A DNA stretch of 64,000 nt, from NCBI RefSeq assembly GCF_000013605.1, contig NC_007908.1, forward strand, positions 4,526,001 through 4,590,000. Reading direction: 5' to 3'. Positions within the stretch are counted from its first letter, which is position 1. Every line of letters begins with the position of its first letter. Of this stretch, positions 1-11,173 are shown one piece after another. This DNA is from Rhodoferax ferrireducens T118. GTDB taxonomy: Bacteria > Pseudomonadota > Gammaproteobacteria > Burkholderiales > Burkholderiaceae_C. The translations under genes and the position numbers were made by a program. The notes below the pieces were generated by a model, which was not told the origin of the DNA, made no database searches, and saw only the letters and a list, made by a program, of their open reading frames with translations.

Positions 1-698
1 TGCGGGTTCTGCACCGGGTTGTAGTAGCTCGTCCCCTTGAGCATGCCGATCAGCGTTGCGCTCTCCAGCACGTCGAGCTTGTCGGCGGACTTGCCAAAAT
101 AGGTCCGCGCGGCCATCTCGATGCCAAAGGCGTTGTACAGAAAAGGCACGGTGTTGAGGTAGGTCTCCAGAATCTCGCGCTTGGAATACACCGCCTCGAT
201 CTTCAGCGCGGTGATGGCCTCCTTGATCTTGCGGGTAATGCTGTTGGCGCGACCGATTTCTTCGGGGTAAAGATTGCGCGCCAGCTGCTGCGTGATGGTC
301 GAGCCCCCCTGCAAATCACCGCCCAAAGTGCTCAGAGCGGCGCCTGCCAGGCGGCGAAAGTCAATCCCGTGGTGCTGGTAAAACCGGCGGTCTTCGGTGG
401 CGATCAACGCGTCCACCACGCTCGGCGCAATCTCGTCCAAAGTCACCCACTGGCGGTTGATGCGCCTGTACTCGGCCAGCACCGTGCCGTCTTGAGCCAG
501 CAGCACGGAGGGTGCTTCAGCCTTGGCTTTGCGCAGGTCACCGATGCCGGGCGTGAATGGAATCAGCACCAGCACGTAAAGCAGCAGCAGCGCCGGCAGC
601 AGCAAAGCGGCCCGCACAGGATGCCGCCTGGTGGCCCCCAGCAGACGGTGAAACTGCCCGGTGGCGAAGGCGGCGGCGCGTTGCAGGGCTGGGGTCAT
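1..698 (-). CDS. Class A penicillin-binding protein, N-terminal part (runs off window start)
   Basis: The visible 232 residues hold a short cytoplasmic tail, one membrane segment (about residues 20-40, rich in Leu) and a GT51 glycosyltransferase domain. That domain polymerises lipid II into glycan strands outside the inner membrane. The family motifs are present: an EDRRFYQHHGID motif with the catalytic Glu, then GGSTITQQLARNL, then a YLN stretch. The start at 698 is chosen because the next upstream ATG is stopped within nine codons. The transpeptidase domain lies outside the window, so the subclass (PBP1a, 1b or 1c) cannot be decided here. Confidence 0.88.
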   Translation of the reverse strand, partial: MTPALQRAAAFATGQFHRLLGATRRHPVRAALLLPALLLLYVLVLIPFTPGIGDLRKAKAEAPSVLLAQDGTVLAEYRRINRQWVTLDEIAPSVVDALIATEDRRFYQHHGIDFRRLAGAALSTLGGDLQGGSTITQQLARNLYPEEIGRANSITRKIKEAITALKIEAVYSKREILETYLNTVPFLYNAFGIEMAARTYFGKSADKLDVLESATLIGMLKGTSYYNPVQNP

Positions 699-775
699 GG
701 GTGGTGGTGTCGTTTGATCATGGCCGGGCCATTCTAGGCAGCCCGGGCTTTCTTGCCGCGCGCCGCCGGAAAAGA

Positions 776-1696
776 CTAGCGGGAAGTCTGCTGGCGCAAA
801 TACTCGCGTCGTTTCATGTCGAGGTAGGCGGCACTGTCCACTTCATGCAATTGCCGGGGATACAGCTCGGTAGCAGAAAACCAGTTTTGCAGGCGTTTTT
901 CGAACTGCTGCGCAGGCGGCGTGGACAAGGCGCCGAGATAGGCGTCGATCGCGAGGTAATAACGCATGGTGTTGCGCTCCACCACGCCCCGCACGCCGCC
1001 AATATAGTCGACCTGTCCGCTGGACGGCTGGCCCGCGATGGTGAACCCCACCTTGTCGCGCGCGAGGGTTGCCAGATAGGCCTGCATGGCAAGCCGCCCG
1101 GCAAAATTGTAGTCATAGGAATAGGTGATATGCAGGAAGGTCTTGTCGCCTGGAATAGCCACAGCTTCGAGACGGATGCGATAGTCGCTGGTGCCCAGCG
1201 GCCCCGTTTCTGCGCTGAGTCCGACGTCAAAATACTCGGGCGTCGTGGTGGCAACACGGTAGGCAAATTCAAACCGCTGGGCCTGCATGAGCGGCTGGTA
1301 GTTTTTCTTGCCGATGCGCACCACCAGGAGACTGCCGGCCGGGTTGGTCGATGCCTGGCAGAATTTGGTGTTGATGTGAAGAATCAACATGTCGCACCAA
1401 TGGGACGGGTCGTTGAACGCATGGTTGACGGCGGCAAAGGGGTAATCCACCAGCGCGTAAATATCACCCCTTAAATTGCTGGGGGATTCGACCGAATCAA
1501 CATACAGCGGTCGCTTGAATTGATTGTTGCTGAGTTGCTGGCCCAAGGCCATGTACTTGGCCCGCAGCGATGCGGCCGAATTCGTCTCTGGCCCGGCGGC
1601 AGCGGTGTGTGCCACGCACACGCACATCAAGCAGACGCAGAGGACCCGTAACGACCTCATCCAACGCAACAGGTTTCTTTGAACCATCTTGAACAT
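776..1696 (-). CDS. Exported protein of unknown function
   Basis: This is a 306-residue protein with a probable signal peptide: positively charged residues near the N-terminus, then a Leu/Val/Cys-rich core ending in AHTAAAG around residue 34. The mature part has no membrane segment and no motif I can assign. A Cys pair, in CDML and KFCQA, might form a disulfide. The mixed beta-strand pattern and length would fit a START/polyketide-cyclase-like lipid-binding fold, but that is only a guess. It stands alone: the penicillin-binding protein upstream starts about 80 bp away, and the next gene is about 90 bp away. Coding use looks like its neighbours. Confidence 0.7.
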   Translation of the reverse strand: MFKMVQRNLLRWMRSLRVLCVCLMCVCVAHTAAAGPETNSAASLRAKYMALGQQLSNNQFKRPLYVDSVESPSNLRGDIYALVDYPFAAVNHAFNDPSHWCDMLILHINTKFCQASTNPAGSLLVVRIGKKNYQPLMQAQRFEFAYRVATTTPEYFDVGLSAETGPLGTSDYRIRLEAVAIPGDKTFLHITYSYDYNFAGRLAMQAYLATLARDKVGFTIAGQPSSGQVDYIGGVRGVVERNTMRYYLAIDAYLGALSTPPAQQFEKRLQNWFSATELYPRQLHEVDSAAYLDMKRREYLRQQTSR

Positions 1697-1787
1697 CGGT
1701 GCATTGTGTTTGCGAATGATAGTTCGTCTGACAAAAATTTGTGCTCTTCCAGGTAAGCGTTGAAACGACCTGAACTCATGGGCGCGC

Positions 1788-2750
1788 TCAAGGCGGCGCC
1801 GCAGGGGCGTGCCAAGGCCGGGGTGTAAACAGGAACACCTGCGGGTCGCCCGCTACCACGCTGGCCTTGACCCAGCCGAAAAAGGGATAGCCAAAGGTCT
1901 CCACCCGCGTGAAGTTGCTGATGACATGCTGGCTGACCGGATCGCGCAGCGGCTGGTCGATTCTCTGCCAGTGCGAGTCGCCATGCACCAATACAACCGG
2001 CCCGGCAAAAGCCTGGGTTTCCTCGCGCAACTGGGTCAGGAACGCCGCATAACCCGGCTGCGGATGACCTTGGTTGGCGGCGTCAAACCCGGGATTGGCC
2101 TGGATCACGATCAGGATGCCGGCCAGCTGCCTGGCGCGGGCGTGGGCAAAGGCCTGTTCCAGCCAGACCCGGTTGGCCACACTACGCTGTAAAAACTCCG
2201 GCACCGGGCCACCCCCTTTGGTGCTGCCATGAAAGTTGTTCTCGCTGCCGGGCAGGTTCAGGCCGACAAACAAGGCGCCGCCCGCCTCCCAGCGCACGTT
2301 TTCCCGGTAGCTGGCAAAAGCCGGATCACGACTCTGACGCTCCAGGTGCAGCGTGCGCTGCCCCAGCGCCCTGTCCCCCGCAAAGAAAAGTTGACGCAGT
2401 TTTTGCAAGCGTTCCACAGGGTCGTAACCGCCATTGTTTTTGCGATGGCAATCGGTCCACTCGTTGTCGCCCGGCACATACACCAGCGGGGTTTTGGACG
2501 CCTGAAAGACGTCCCGGATGTCGCGCAGCACCGCATCGCTGCACACGCTGCCTCCGCTCTTGATGTCACCGTCATGCACGACAAAGGCCAGCTCTTCGCG
2601 GTCCATGTCGGCCAGCAGTTCAGGCAGATGCTGGCGCTCCCAGTCACTGTAGGGCATGTCCCCGATCAGCCCGAAGGAGACGCCCTGGGCGCTCGCCACT
2701 GCGATGGCTCCGGCCAACAGGCCGAGTAAAAACAGGGATTTGGGTTTCAT
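1788..2750 (-). CDS. Exported calcineurin-like metallophosphoesterase
   Basis: A 320-residue protein with a clear signal peptide (MKPKSLF followed by a hydrophobic core, cleavage near ASAQG). The metallophosphoesterase metal-binding motifs appear in order: GDMPYSD, then VVHDGDIKSGG, then PGDNEWTDCH, then VLVHGDSHWQR near the C-terminus. The family hydrolyses phosphoesters with a two-metal centre, and the substrate is unknown here. The start at 2750 is preferred over an in-frame start at 2855 because it begins directly with the signal peptide and overlaps the upstream TetR stop codon by four bases (ATGA), which suggests co-transcription with the regulator. Confidence 0.8.
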   Translation of the reverse strand: MKPKSLFLLGLLAGAIAVASAQGVSFGLIGDMPYSDWERQHLPELLADMDREELAFVVHDGDIKSGGSVCSDAVLRDIRDVFQASKTPLVYVPGDNEWTDCHRKNNGGYDPVERLQKLRQLFFAGDRALGQRTLHLERQSRDPAFASYRENVRWEAGGALFVGLNLPGSENNFHGSTKGGGPVPEFLQRSVANRVWLEQAFAHARARQLAGILIVIQANPGFDAANQGHPQPGYAAFLTQLREETQAFAGPVVLVHGDSHWQRIDQPLRDPVSQHVISNFTRVETFGYPFFGWVKASVVAGDPQVFLFTPRPWHAPAAPP

Positions 2751-3469
2751 TGCTCGCCACCCTTGATTCCCGCAGCGCCAGCCGCGACACCCACCTCCAG
2801 AGCCGCGGGCCCACCCGGGCGGCGCAAGATTCCGCCTTGCAGCATGGCAATGCACTGTGTCGCAATTTCCTCGGGGCTGTATTCACCGCCGGGTTGGTAC
2901 CAGCGACCGATCCAGCTCAGCGCACCCGCGATCACGAAGGCTGCCATTTTCGGATCGCAGGGCTCGAGCGAACCTTCCGCAATGCCTTCAGTCACCAAAC
3001 GCCGGAACTCCATGTCGATGGCAGACTTGAGCCGGCGCAAGGCCTGGCGGCTTTCCGGCGGCAGCTCATCGTCGCCCACGCGGATCAAACACATGCCGAA
3101 ATCCTGCGTGACGATGCGTGTGTAAACCCGCATGCAGGTGACCAGTTGGTCGATCGCTTGACCGCCCGCGGTACGGGCTTCATCAATGCCTTCGAGCATC
3201 ATCTGCAGGCCCTTGCGCACGCATTCGATCAGGATTTCGTCCTTGTTCTTGACATAGTAGTAAAGCGTGGGCTTGCTGACATTCAGCCGCGCTGCGATGT
3301 CGTCCAGTGAGGTGGCATGGAACCCGCGCTCATTGAACAGCTGCGCCGCCGTCGACAACACGGCGTTGCGCTTGACCTCGCGCTGTTGTTCACGCGCTGA
3401 AGCGGGAATCCAGGGCGACTCCGGTGCCGCATCGGCAGTCCTGGTGGTTGCGGTTCGTTTCTTGGGCAT
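2747..3469 (-). CDS. TetR/AcrR family transcriptional regulator
   Basis: 240 residues. The N-terminal TetR helix-turn-helix lies at about residues 35-80 (AAQLFNERGFHATSLDDIAARL followed by SKPTLYYYVKNKDE). The C-terminal ligand-binding half is all-helical. The gene is divergent from the livG-type transporter operon, with about 115 bp between the starts and a 12-bp perfect palindrome in that gap, so it probably represses that operon and itself and responds to an acyl-CoA or organic acid. The effector is not visible from sequence. The 27-residue N-terminal extension is rich in Thr, Ala and Arg. Confidence 0.88.
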   Translation of the reverse strand: MPKKRTATTRTADAAPESPWIPASAREQQREVKRNAVLSTAAQLFNERGFHATSLDDIAARLNVSKPTLYYYVKNKDEILIECVRKGLQMMLEGIDEARTAGGQAIDQLVTCMRVYTRIVTQDFGMCLIRVGDDELPPESRQALRRLKSAIDMEFRRLVTEGIAEGSLEPCDPKMAAFVIAGALSWIGRWYQPGGEYSPEEIATQCIAMLQGGILRRPGGPAALEVGVAAGAAGIKGGEQ

Positions 3470-3525
3470 GGTGGCGGGCCTTAGGGTAAATCCTGATGCT
3501 GAGGTTAACAGCGGATTCCATAATC

Positions 3526-3537
3526 TACTTGCAAGTA
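3526..3537. promoter_or_regulatory. Palindrome TACTTGCAAGTA, candidate TetR operator
   Basis: This is a 12-bp perfect palindrome in the 115-bp gap between the divergent TetR gene and the ABC transporter operon. TetR proteins bind such short inverted repeats as dimers, and position and symmetry support an operator. Binding by this TetR is inferred. Confidence 0.5.
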
Positions 3538-3584
3538 ATAATTTTACGCATCAGTAACACGTCTTTCGATACGCATAAACCCGC

Positions 3585-4454
3585 ATGAGCCAGCCCATCG
3601 AGACCGAACCTCAAGACGGCCCTGTTAGCGCCACGCCCCTGCTGCGCATTGACGGTCTCACGCTGGCTTTCCGTGGGGTGCGCGCCCTGAGCGACGTGAG
3701 TTTTGACGTGGTGCCCGGCTCCATCACGGCGGTCATAGGACCCAATGGCGCGGGCAAGACTTCGCTGTTCAACACGGTGTCGGGTTTTTACCGGCCCAAC
3801 AGCGGCCAGGTGTACTTCAAAGGCCAGGACATCACCAGGCTGCCGACACCGCAGCGCGCCAAAATGGGGCTGGGTCGCAGCTTTCAGAACATTGCGCTGT
3901 TTCGCGGCATGACCGTGCTCGACAACATCAAGCTCGGCCGCCACGCGCACCTGAAATCCAATGTGCTTGACGCCCTGTTTTATATGGGCCGCGCGCGCCG
4001 CGAAGAGGCCGCGCTGCGCGCCGACATCGAAGAACGAATCATCGACTTCCTCGAGATCGACCACATTCGCCACGCCCCCGTCTCGGCCCTGTCTTACGGC
4101 CTGCAAAAGCGCGTGGAAATGGCCCGTGCCCTGGCCATGCAGCCCGAGATCCTGATGCTCGACGAGCCCGTGGCCGGCATGAACCGCGAAGAAACCGAGG
4201 ACATGGCGCGCTTCATCCTCGACGTGCGCGAGGAATGGGGCATTACCGTGCTGATGGTCGAGCATGACATGGGCATGGTGATGGATTTGTCTGACCATGT
4301 GGTGGTGCTCAACTTCGGTCAGGTCATTGCCCAGGGAACGCCGGCCATGGTGCAGAGTGACCCCGAGGTGATCCGCGCTTACCTCGGCTCGGGCGACGTC
4401 GGCGACCTGCGTCGCAAGCTGCAGGCCGGGGCCATTGCCGAGGGAGTTGTCTGA
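3585..4454 (+). CDS. livG: Branched-chain amino acid-type ABC transporter, ATP-binding protein LivG
   Basis: A 289-residue ABC ATPase of the LivG type. Walker A (GPNGAGKTS) is at about 52-60, the signature region (LSYGLQKRVEMARAL) near 170, and Walker B (ILMLDEPVAGM) near 190, followed by the switch His in VEHDMGMVM. It powers uptake with LivF, LivH and LivM at the inner membrane. Its stop overlaps the livH start (TGATGG at 4452-4457). The downstream acyl-CoA synthetase and enoyl-CoA hydratase suggest that the true substrate is an organic acid rather than leucine; this is inferred from context. Confidence 0.9.
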   Translation: MSQPIETEPQDGPVSATPLLRIDGLTLAFRGVRALSDVSFDVVPGSITAVIGPNGAGKTSLFNTVSGFYRPNSGQVYFKGQDITRLPTPQRAKMGLGRSFQNIALFRGMTVLDNIKLGRHAHLKSNVLDALFYMGRARREEAALRADIEERIIDFLEIDHIRHAPVSALSYGLQKRVEMARALAMQPEILMLDEPVAGMNREETEDMARFILDVREEWGITVLMVEHDMGMVMDLSDHVVVLNFGQVIAQGTPAMVQSDPEVIRAYLGSGDVGDLRRKLQAGAIAEGVV

Positions 4455-5332
4455 TGGATTGGGCCTACCTGTTTGAAATCAGCTTGACCGGCATTGCCAG
4501 CGGCGGCCTGTATGCGCTGGCGGCGCTGGCCTTCGTGATGGTGTACAAGGCCACGCGCGTGGTGAACATCGCCATTGGCGAAATGCTAATGGTCGGCGCT
4601 TACCTGTTCTTTACCTTCGCCGTTACGTTCGCGCTCCCCATTTGGCTGGCCATCCCGGCCGCCGTGCTGGGCGCCGGGCTGCTGGGCGCCGTGATCGAGC
4701 GCACCATGATCCGCCCGCTGCTGGGTGAGCCGCCGATCTCGGTCTTCATGGTCACGGTCGGTCTGGCCTCCGTCCTGGTGGGCCTGGTCGAAATCATCTG
4801 GACGGCGGACCAGCGCCGCCTGCCCGATTTTCTGCCCAACACACCGGTCATGGTGGGTGATGCCTTCCTGGCGCCCAAGGTGTTCTACGGCGCCCTGATT
4901 GCGGTCGTTCTGATCGCCGTGGTGCTGCTGGTGTTCCGCTTCTGGCGTGGCGGCGTCGCCCTGCGCGCCACCGCGTCGGACCCGGCGGCGGCCTACTCCA
5001 TGGGCATCAACGTGCCACGCGTGTTCTCGCTGGCCTGGGTCGTGTCCGCCATGCTCGCCGCCGTCTCCGGCATCATCGTCGGCTCCATCGGCGGCATTTC
5101 GTCCTCCATGGGTGTATTCGGTTTGTCGGTGCTGGTGGTGGTTATTGTCGGCGGCCTCGACAGCGTGCTCGGCGCGCTGGTGGGCGGCTTGCTGATCGGC
5201 TTGGTTGAAGCACTGGCAGGCACCTACCTGGGCGGCGAATACAAGTTGCTGGTCACTTTCATTGTGCTGGTGATCGTGCTCATGATCCAACCCTATGGCC
5301 TGTTTGGCACCCACGAGATTGAGAGGCTCTAG
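4454..5332 (+). CDS. livH: ABC transporter permease LivH
   Basis: A 292-residue, very hydrophobic protein with about eight membrane segments, matching the LivH family in length and in the N-terminal ASGGLYALAALAFVMVYKAT region. It forms half of the membrane channel with LivM. It is translationally coupled to livG. The 90-bp gap that follows holds a G/C-rich hairpin before livM. Confidence 0.9.
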   Translation: MDWAYLFEISLTGIASGGLYALAALAFVMVYKATRVVNIAIGEMLMVGAYLFFTFAVTFALPIWLAIPAAVLGAGLLGAVIERTMIRPLLGEPPISVFMVTVGLASVLVGLVEIIWTADQRRLPDFLPNTPVMVGDAFLAPKVFYGALIAVVLIAVVLLVFRFWRGGVALRATASDPAAAYSMGINVPRVFSLAWVVSAMLAAVSGIIVGSIGGISSSMGVFGLSVLVVVIVGGLDSVLGALVGGLLIGLVEALAGTYLGGEYKLLVTFIVLVIVLMIQPYGLFGTHEIERL

Positions 5333-5371
5333 AACCATGCACCCCCACGTTCATCACTGCGTGTATTCACT

Positions 5372-5407
5372 GCCCCCCAAGGGGGCCCAGGCCTGCCTTG
5401 GGGCGGC
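5372..5407. repeat. G/C-rich intergenic hairpin between livH and livM
   Basis: A CCCCCCAAGG arm is followed about 15 bases later by CCTTGGGGCGG, forming a hairpin with one mismatch. There is no T-run, so it does not look like a simple terminator. It may be an mRNA-stability element or a copy of a small interspersed repeat. Confidence 0.45.
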
Positions 5408-5422
5408 CCGGCGGGAGGCCTG

Positions 5423-6460
5423 ATGCGCATCGGAACCCTCAAGGAGACCTACATCGCCGACGCGGCGCTGTTTGACTCACGCACCCAGCAAACGTGGCTG
5501 GTATTGGGCGCCGCCCTGTTGCTGCTGTTCCCCTTCATGGCCAGTGACTACTGGCTGTACCTGGCCTGCCTGGTCAGCATCAATGTGGCAAGCGCCACCG
5601 GGCTGAACATCCTCACCGGCTACACCGGTCTGGTGAGCCTGGGCCAGGCCGCCTTCATGGGGCTGGGCGCCTACACCGTGGCCATCCTGGAAATCCGCGT
5701 CGGCTCGCCGTTCCTGCTCAACCTGCTCGCGGGCGGCTTCGTCGCCATGGCGGGCGGTCTTGTCGTGGGTATCCCGTCGCTGCGTGTGAAAGGCCTGTAC
5801 CTGGCCATCGCCACCATCGCCGCCTCGTTCATCGCGCATTTCCTGTTTGCAAACACCGCCTTCACGGGTCGTACCGCGGGTCTCACACTGCCCCCGGCCA
5901 GCCTGTTTGGCGTGGTGCTCGACACCTCGTTTCGCCTCTACTGGATCATCGTGCCGGTCACGCTGCTGATGCTGCTGGGCGCGGCCAACCTGTTTCGCAC
6001 CCGCGTGGGACGCGCCTTCATTGCGATCCGTGACCGCGACATTTCGGCCGAAGTGCTGGGTATTGCCCTGTTGCGCTACAAGCTGCTGTCGTTCGGCCTG
6101 TCATCGTTCTATGCGGGCGTGGCCGGTGGCTTGTGGGCCTACTTCTTCCGCGTCGTCACGCCCGAGAGCTTTCCGCTGTCGATGTCCATTTTCTTTCTGG
6201 CGGCCATCATCGTCGGCGGCATGGGCTCCATTCTGGGGGGCATCCTGGGCGCCATCTTCATGACCATGGTGCCGGAGCTGCTCAAGCTGGCCGTGGGCCT
6301 GTTGCCCGGCGGCAGCGAACTGACTGTCTTCCTGTCGCCCGTACGCACCGTCGTGTTCGGGTTATTGATCATTGGATTTCTGGTGTTCGAGCCGCATGGG
6401 CTCGCAGAAGTGTGGCGGCGCATTCGCCGCTTTTTTCACCTGTGGCCGTTCCGCAACTGA
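5423..6460 (+). CDS. livM: ABC transporter permease LivM
   Basis: A 345-residue permease with about nine to ten membrane segments. It carries the LivM-type stretch NILTGYTGLVSLGQAAFMGLGAYT and the cytoplasmic coupling loop around ALLRYKLLSFGLSSFYAGVAG. It pairs with LivH. The C-terminus ends in a basic, aromatic tail (WRRIRRFFHLWPFRN). It is followed 53 bp later by the binding-protein gene in the same operon. Confidence 0.9.
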   Translation: MRIGTLKETYIADAALFDSRTQQTWLVLGAALLLLFPFMASDYWLYLACLVSINVASATGLNILTGYTGLVSLGQAAFMGLGAYTVAILEIRVGSPFLLNLLAGGFVAMAGGLVVGIPSLRVKGLYLAIATIAASFIAHFLFANTAFTGRTAGLTLPPASLFGVVLDTSFRLYWIIVPVTLLMLLGAANLFRTRVGRAFIAIRDRDISAEVLGIALLRYKLLSFGLSSFYAGVAGGLWAYFFRVVTPESFPLSMSIFFLAAIIVGGMGSILGGILGAIFMTMVPELLKLAVGLLPGGSELTVFLSPVRTVVFGLLIIGFLVFEPHGLAEVWRRIRRFFHLWPFRN

Positions 6461-6513
6461 GTGCCTGCGCGCACCGCCCGGCCATGGACAACGCAAGCAA
6501 AAAGGAGACTAGT

Positions 6514-7689
6514 ATGCAGACATCATCGATTTCCCAACGTCGCCGCGCCCTGCTACTGGCAGCCGGCGCCTCCCTCGTCGTTCCTCTGGCGCACGCGCAG
6601 GCCGGCGAGGACATCGTCATCGGCGGCTCCATTCCGATGACCGGCGTGTTCGCCTTTGCCGGCGTCGGCATCAACGCCGGCATTGCCGACTACGTGAAAA
6701 TCGTCAACGACGGCGGCGGCATCAAGGGCCGCAAGCTGCGTTATGTGCCGGAGGACACCGGCTACAAGGTCGATGTGTCCGTAGCGGCCTTCAAGAAGAT
6801 CACCAGCCAGAACAAGGTCAACCTTTATTACGGCGACTCCACCGCGTTTTCCAGAACCATCAACCCCGAACTGGAACGCACCGGCAACATCCTGATGACC
6901 GGCGCCTCCTTTGCCACCGAGCTCAACGACCCGGTGAAATACCCCAACCAATTCCTGGTCGGCCCTGACTACACCGAAATGTTCGGCATCCTGCTGCGCC
7001 ACATCGCCAAGGAAAAGCCGGGTGCCAAGGTCGCTTTTGTCTACTCTGACTCCGAATTCGGCCGCGACCCCATTGACACCAGCGAGGCCCTGGCCAAGAA
7101 GCTGGGCCTCAGCGTGCCGGTCAAGATCATGACCGCGCCCGGCAGCGTCGATGTGTCGACCGAAGTGATCAAGCTGCGCCGCGCCGCGCCCGACTACACC
7201 ATTTTTCACGGCTACATCCTGGCCCCGATCCCGGAGTTCATCACCCAGGGCAAACAAATGGGCATGACCAGCAAGTGGATGGGCACCTTCTGGACCATGG
7301 ACAGCTCCACCGTCATGAAGATGGGCGAAGCCGGCGACGGTTTCATGGGTGTCATGCCCTACCGCTACTACTACGACACCTCGGCCAAGGCGCCCATGCT
7401 GGACAAGATTCGCCAGTTGCATCCCGACTACCAGAGCACCGCCTACATCCAGGGCTTTCTGGCCGCGATGCTGTTCACCGAGGCCGCCAAGCGCACGCTG
7501 GACGCGGGCAAAGAGCTCAACGGCAAGAATTTCAAGGCCGCGCTCAACAGCATCAAGGACTTCGACACCGGCGGCCTCATTGGCGTGCCGATCACCATCA
7601 AGGGCAACTCCATTCCGGTCGGTCGGGTCTACAAGGCCGACATGAAGGCGCAGAAGATGGTGGCCGCGTCCGACTGGATCGCGCTCTGA
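6514..7689 (+). CDS. ABC transporter periplasmic substrate-binding protein (LivK/Peripla_BP_6 type)
   Basis: A 391-residue periplasmic binding protein. The start at 6514 has an AAAGGAG ribosome-binding site 6 bases upstream and begins a signal peptide with a twin-Arg-like SQRRRALLLAAGASLVVPLAHAQ (seen as RRRALLL plus hydrophobic core, cleavage near AHAQA). The mature protein opens with the family-typical IVIGGSIPMTGVFAF segment that contacts ligand carboxyl groups. A longer in-frame reading from 6133 only re-reads livM in another frame and is not real. It delivers substrate to LivHM. Confidence 0.9.
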   Translation: MQTSSISQRRRALLLAAGASLVVPLAHAQAGEDIVIGGSIPMTGVFAFAGVGINAGIADYVKIVNDGGGIKGRKLRYVPEDTGYKVDVSVAAFKKITSQNKVNLYYGDSTAFSRTINPELERTGNILMTGASFATELNDPVKYPNQFLVGPDYTEMFGILLRHIAKEKPGAKVAFVYSDSEFGRDPIDTSEALAKKLGLSVPVKIMTAPGSVDVSTEVIKLRRAAPDYTIFHGYILAPIPEFITQGKQMGMTSKWMGTFWTMDSSTVMKMGEAGDGFMGVMPYRYYYDTSAKAPMLDKIRQLHPDYQSTAYIQGFLAAMLFTEAAKRTLDAGKELNGKNFKAALNSIKDFDTGGLIGVPITIKGNSIPVGRVYKADMKAQKMVAASDWIAL

Positions 7690-7705
7690 GAACGAGTCAC
7701 ACGCG

Positions 7706-8524
<819 letters not shown>

Positions 8525-8526
8525 AC

Positions 8527-10338
<1,812 letters not shown>

Positions 10339-10348
10339 ACGGAACACG

Positions 10349-11152
10349 ATGAGCCCCAGCACTTGGCCACCCGGCCCCGACGCACCGCTTCAGCTGGAGC
10401 GCGACGGTGGCGTGGCCACCCTGCGCTTCAACCGGCCGCACGCCCTCAATGCGGTGGATGTGCCCATGGCGCGGGCACTCCTGAATGCCGTACAAGCGCT
10501 GGCGGCCGACCGCTCGGTGCGCGCCGTCGTTCTCTGCGGTGCCGGGCCGGCGTTCATGGCGGGCGGCGACCTTGCCACCCTGCGCGCCGATCCGCTGCGG
10601 GGCGCGGCCGATCTGCTGGGTCCGCTCAATGCGGCGCTCATGGTGTTGGCGGCGATGGATGCGCCGCTGATTGCGCAGGTGCATGGGGTCGCGGCCGGTG
10701 CCGGCCTGAGTTTGATGCTGCAGGCCGATTTCGTCTTCGCGGCCGAGGGCACGCGCTTCAACCTGGCCTACGTCAACCTGGGCACGAGCTGCGATGTGGG
10801 CGCCTCCTGGGCGCTGCCGCGGCTGGTGGGCCTGCGCCGCGCGCTTGAAATCGCCATGCTGGGCGAGACCCTGAGCAGCGCCGACGCCGAGCGACTGGGC
10901 CTGGTGAACCGGGTGCTGGCCGCCGGCGAACTCGAGGCCGAGGTCAGCGCGTTTGCGCAGCGCCTGGCCCTTGGTCCGACCGTGGCGCTCGGACGTCTGC
11001 GCCGGCTGATGCGCGCCTCATTCGAACGCGATCTGCCAACCCAACTCGCGGCCGAGGCGGCGGCCTTCGCCGAGTGTGCCGGGACCGAGGATTTCAAAGC
11101 GGGGATCGAGGCCTTCTTCACCAAGAAGCCGGCTCAGTTCATGGGCCGCTGA
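10349..11152 (+). CDS. Enoyl-CoA hydratase/isomerase family protein
   Basis: A 267-residue crotonase-fold protein. It contains the oxyanion-hole region AFMAGGDLATL (about 68-78) and HGVAAGAGLSLMLQADFVFA (about 112-131). The first of the two usual catalytic Glu positions does not look like a standard hydratase (LAYVNLGTSCDVGASW), so isomerase or other crotonase chemistry is possible. It starts 10 bp after the acyl-CoA synthetase and closes the operon. It converges on the CoA-transferase gene with only 21 bp between the stops. Confidence 0.85.
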   Translation: MSPSTWPPGPDAPLQLERDGGVATLRFNRPHALNAVDVPMARALLNAVQALAADRSVRAVVLCGAGPAFMAGGDLATLRADPLRGAADLLGPLNAALMVLAAMDAPLIAQVHGVAAGAGLSLMLQADFVFAAEGTRFNLAYVNLGTSCDVGASWALPRLVGLRRALEIAMLGETLSSADAERLGLVNRVLAAGELEAEVSAFAQRLALGPTVALGRLRRLMRASFERDLPTQLAAEAAAFAECAGTEDFKAGIEAFFTKKPAQFMGR

Positions 11153-11173
11153 CGATTCCCCCCGCGCACTGCG

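Noticed and set aside
6133..7689. Apparent 518-residue fusion upstream of the substrate-binding protein
   Set aside because: The extra part only re-reads livM in another frame; the signal peptide and ribosome-binding site fix the start at 6514.
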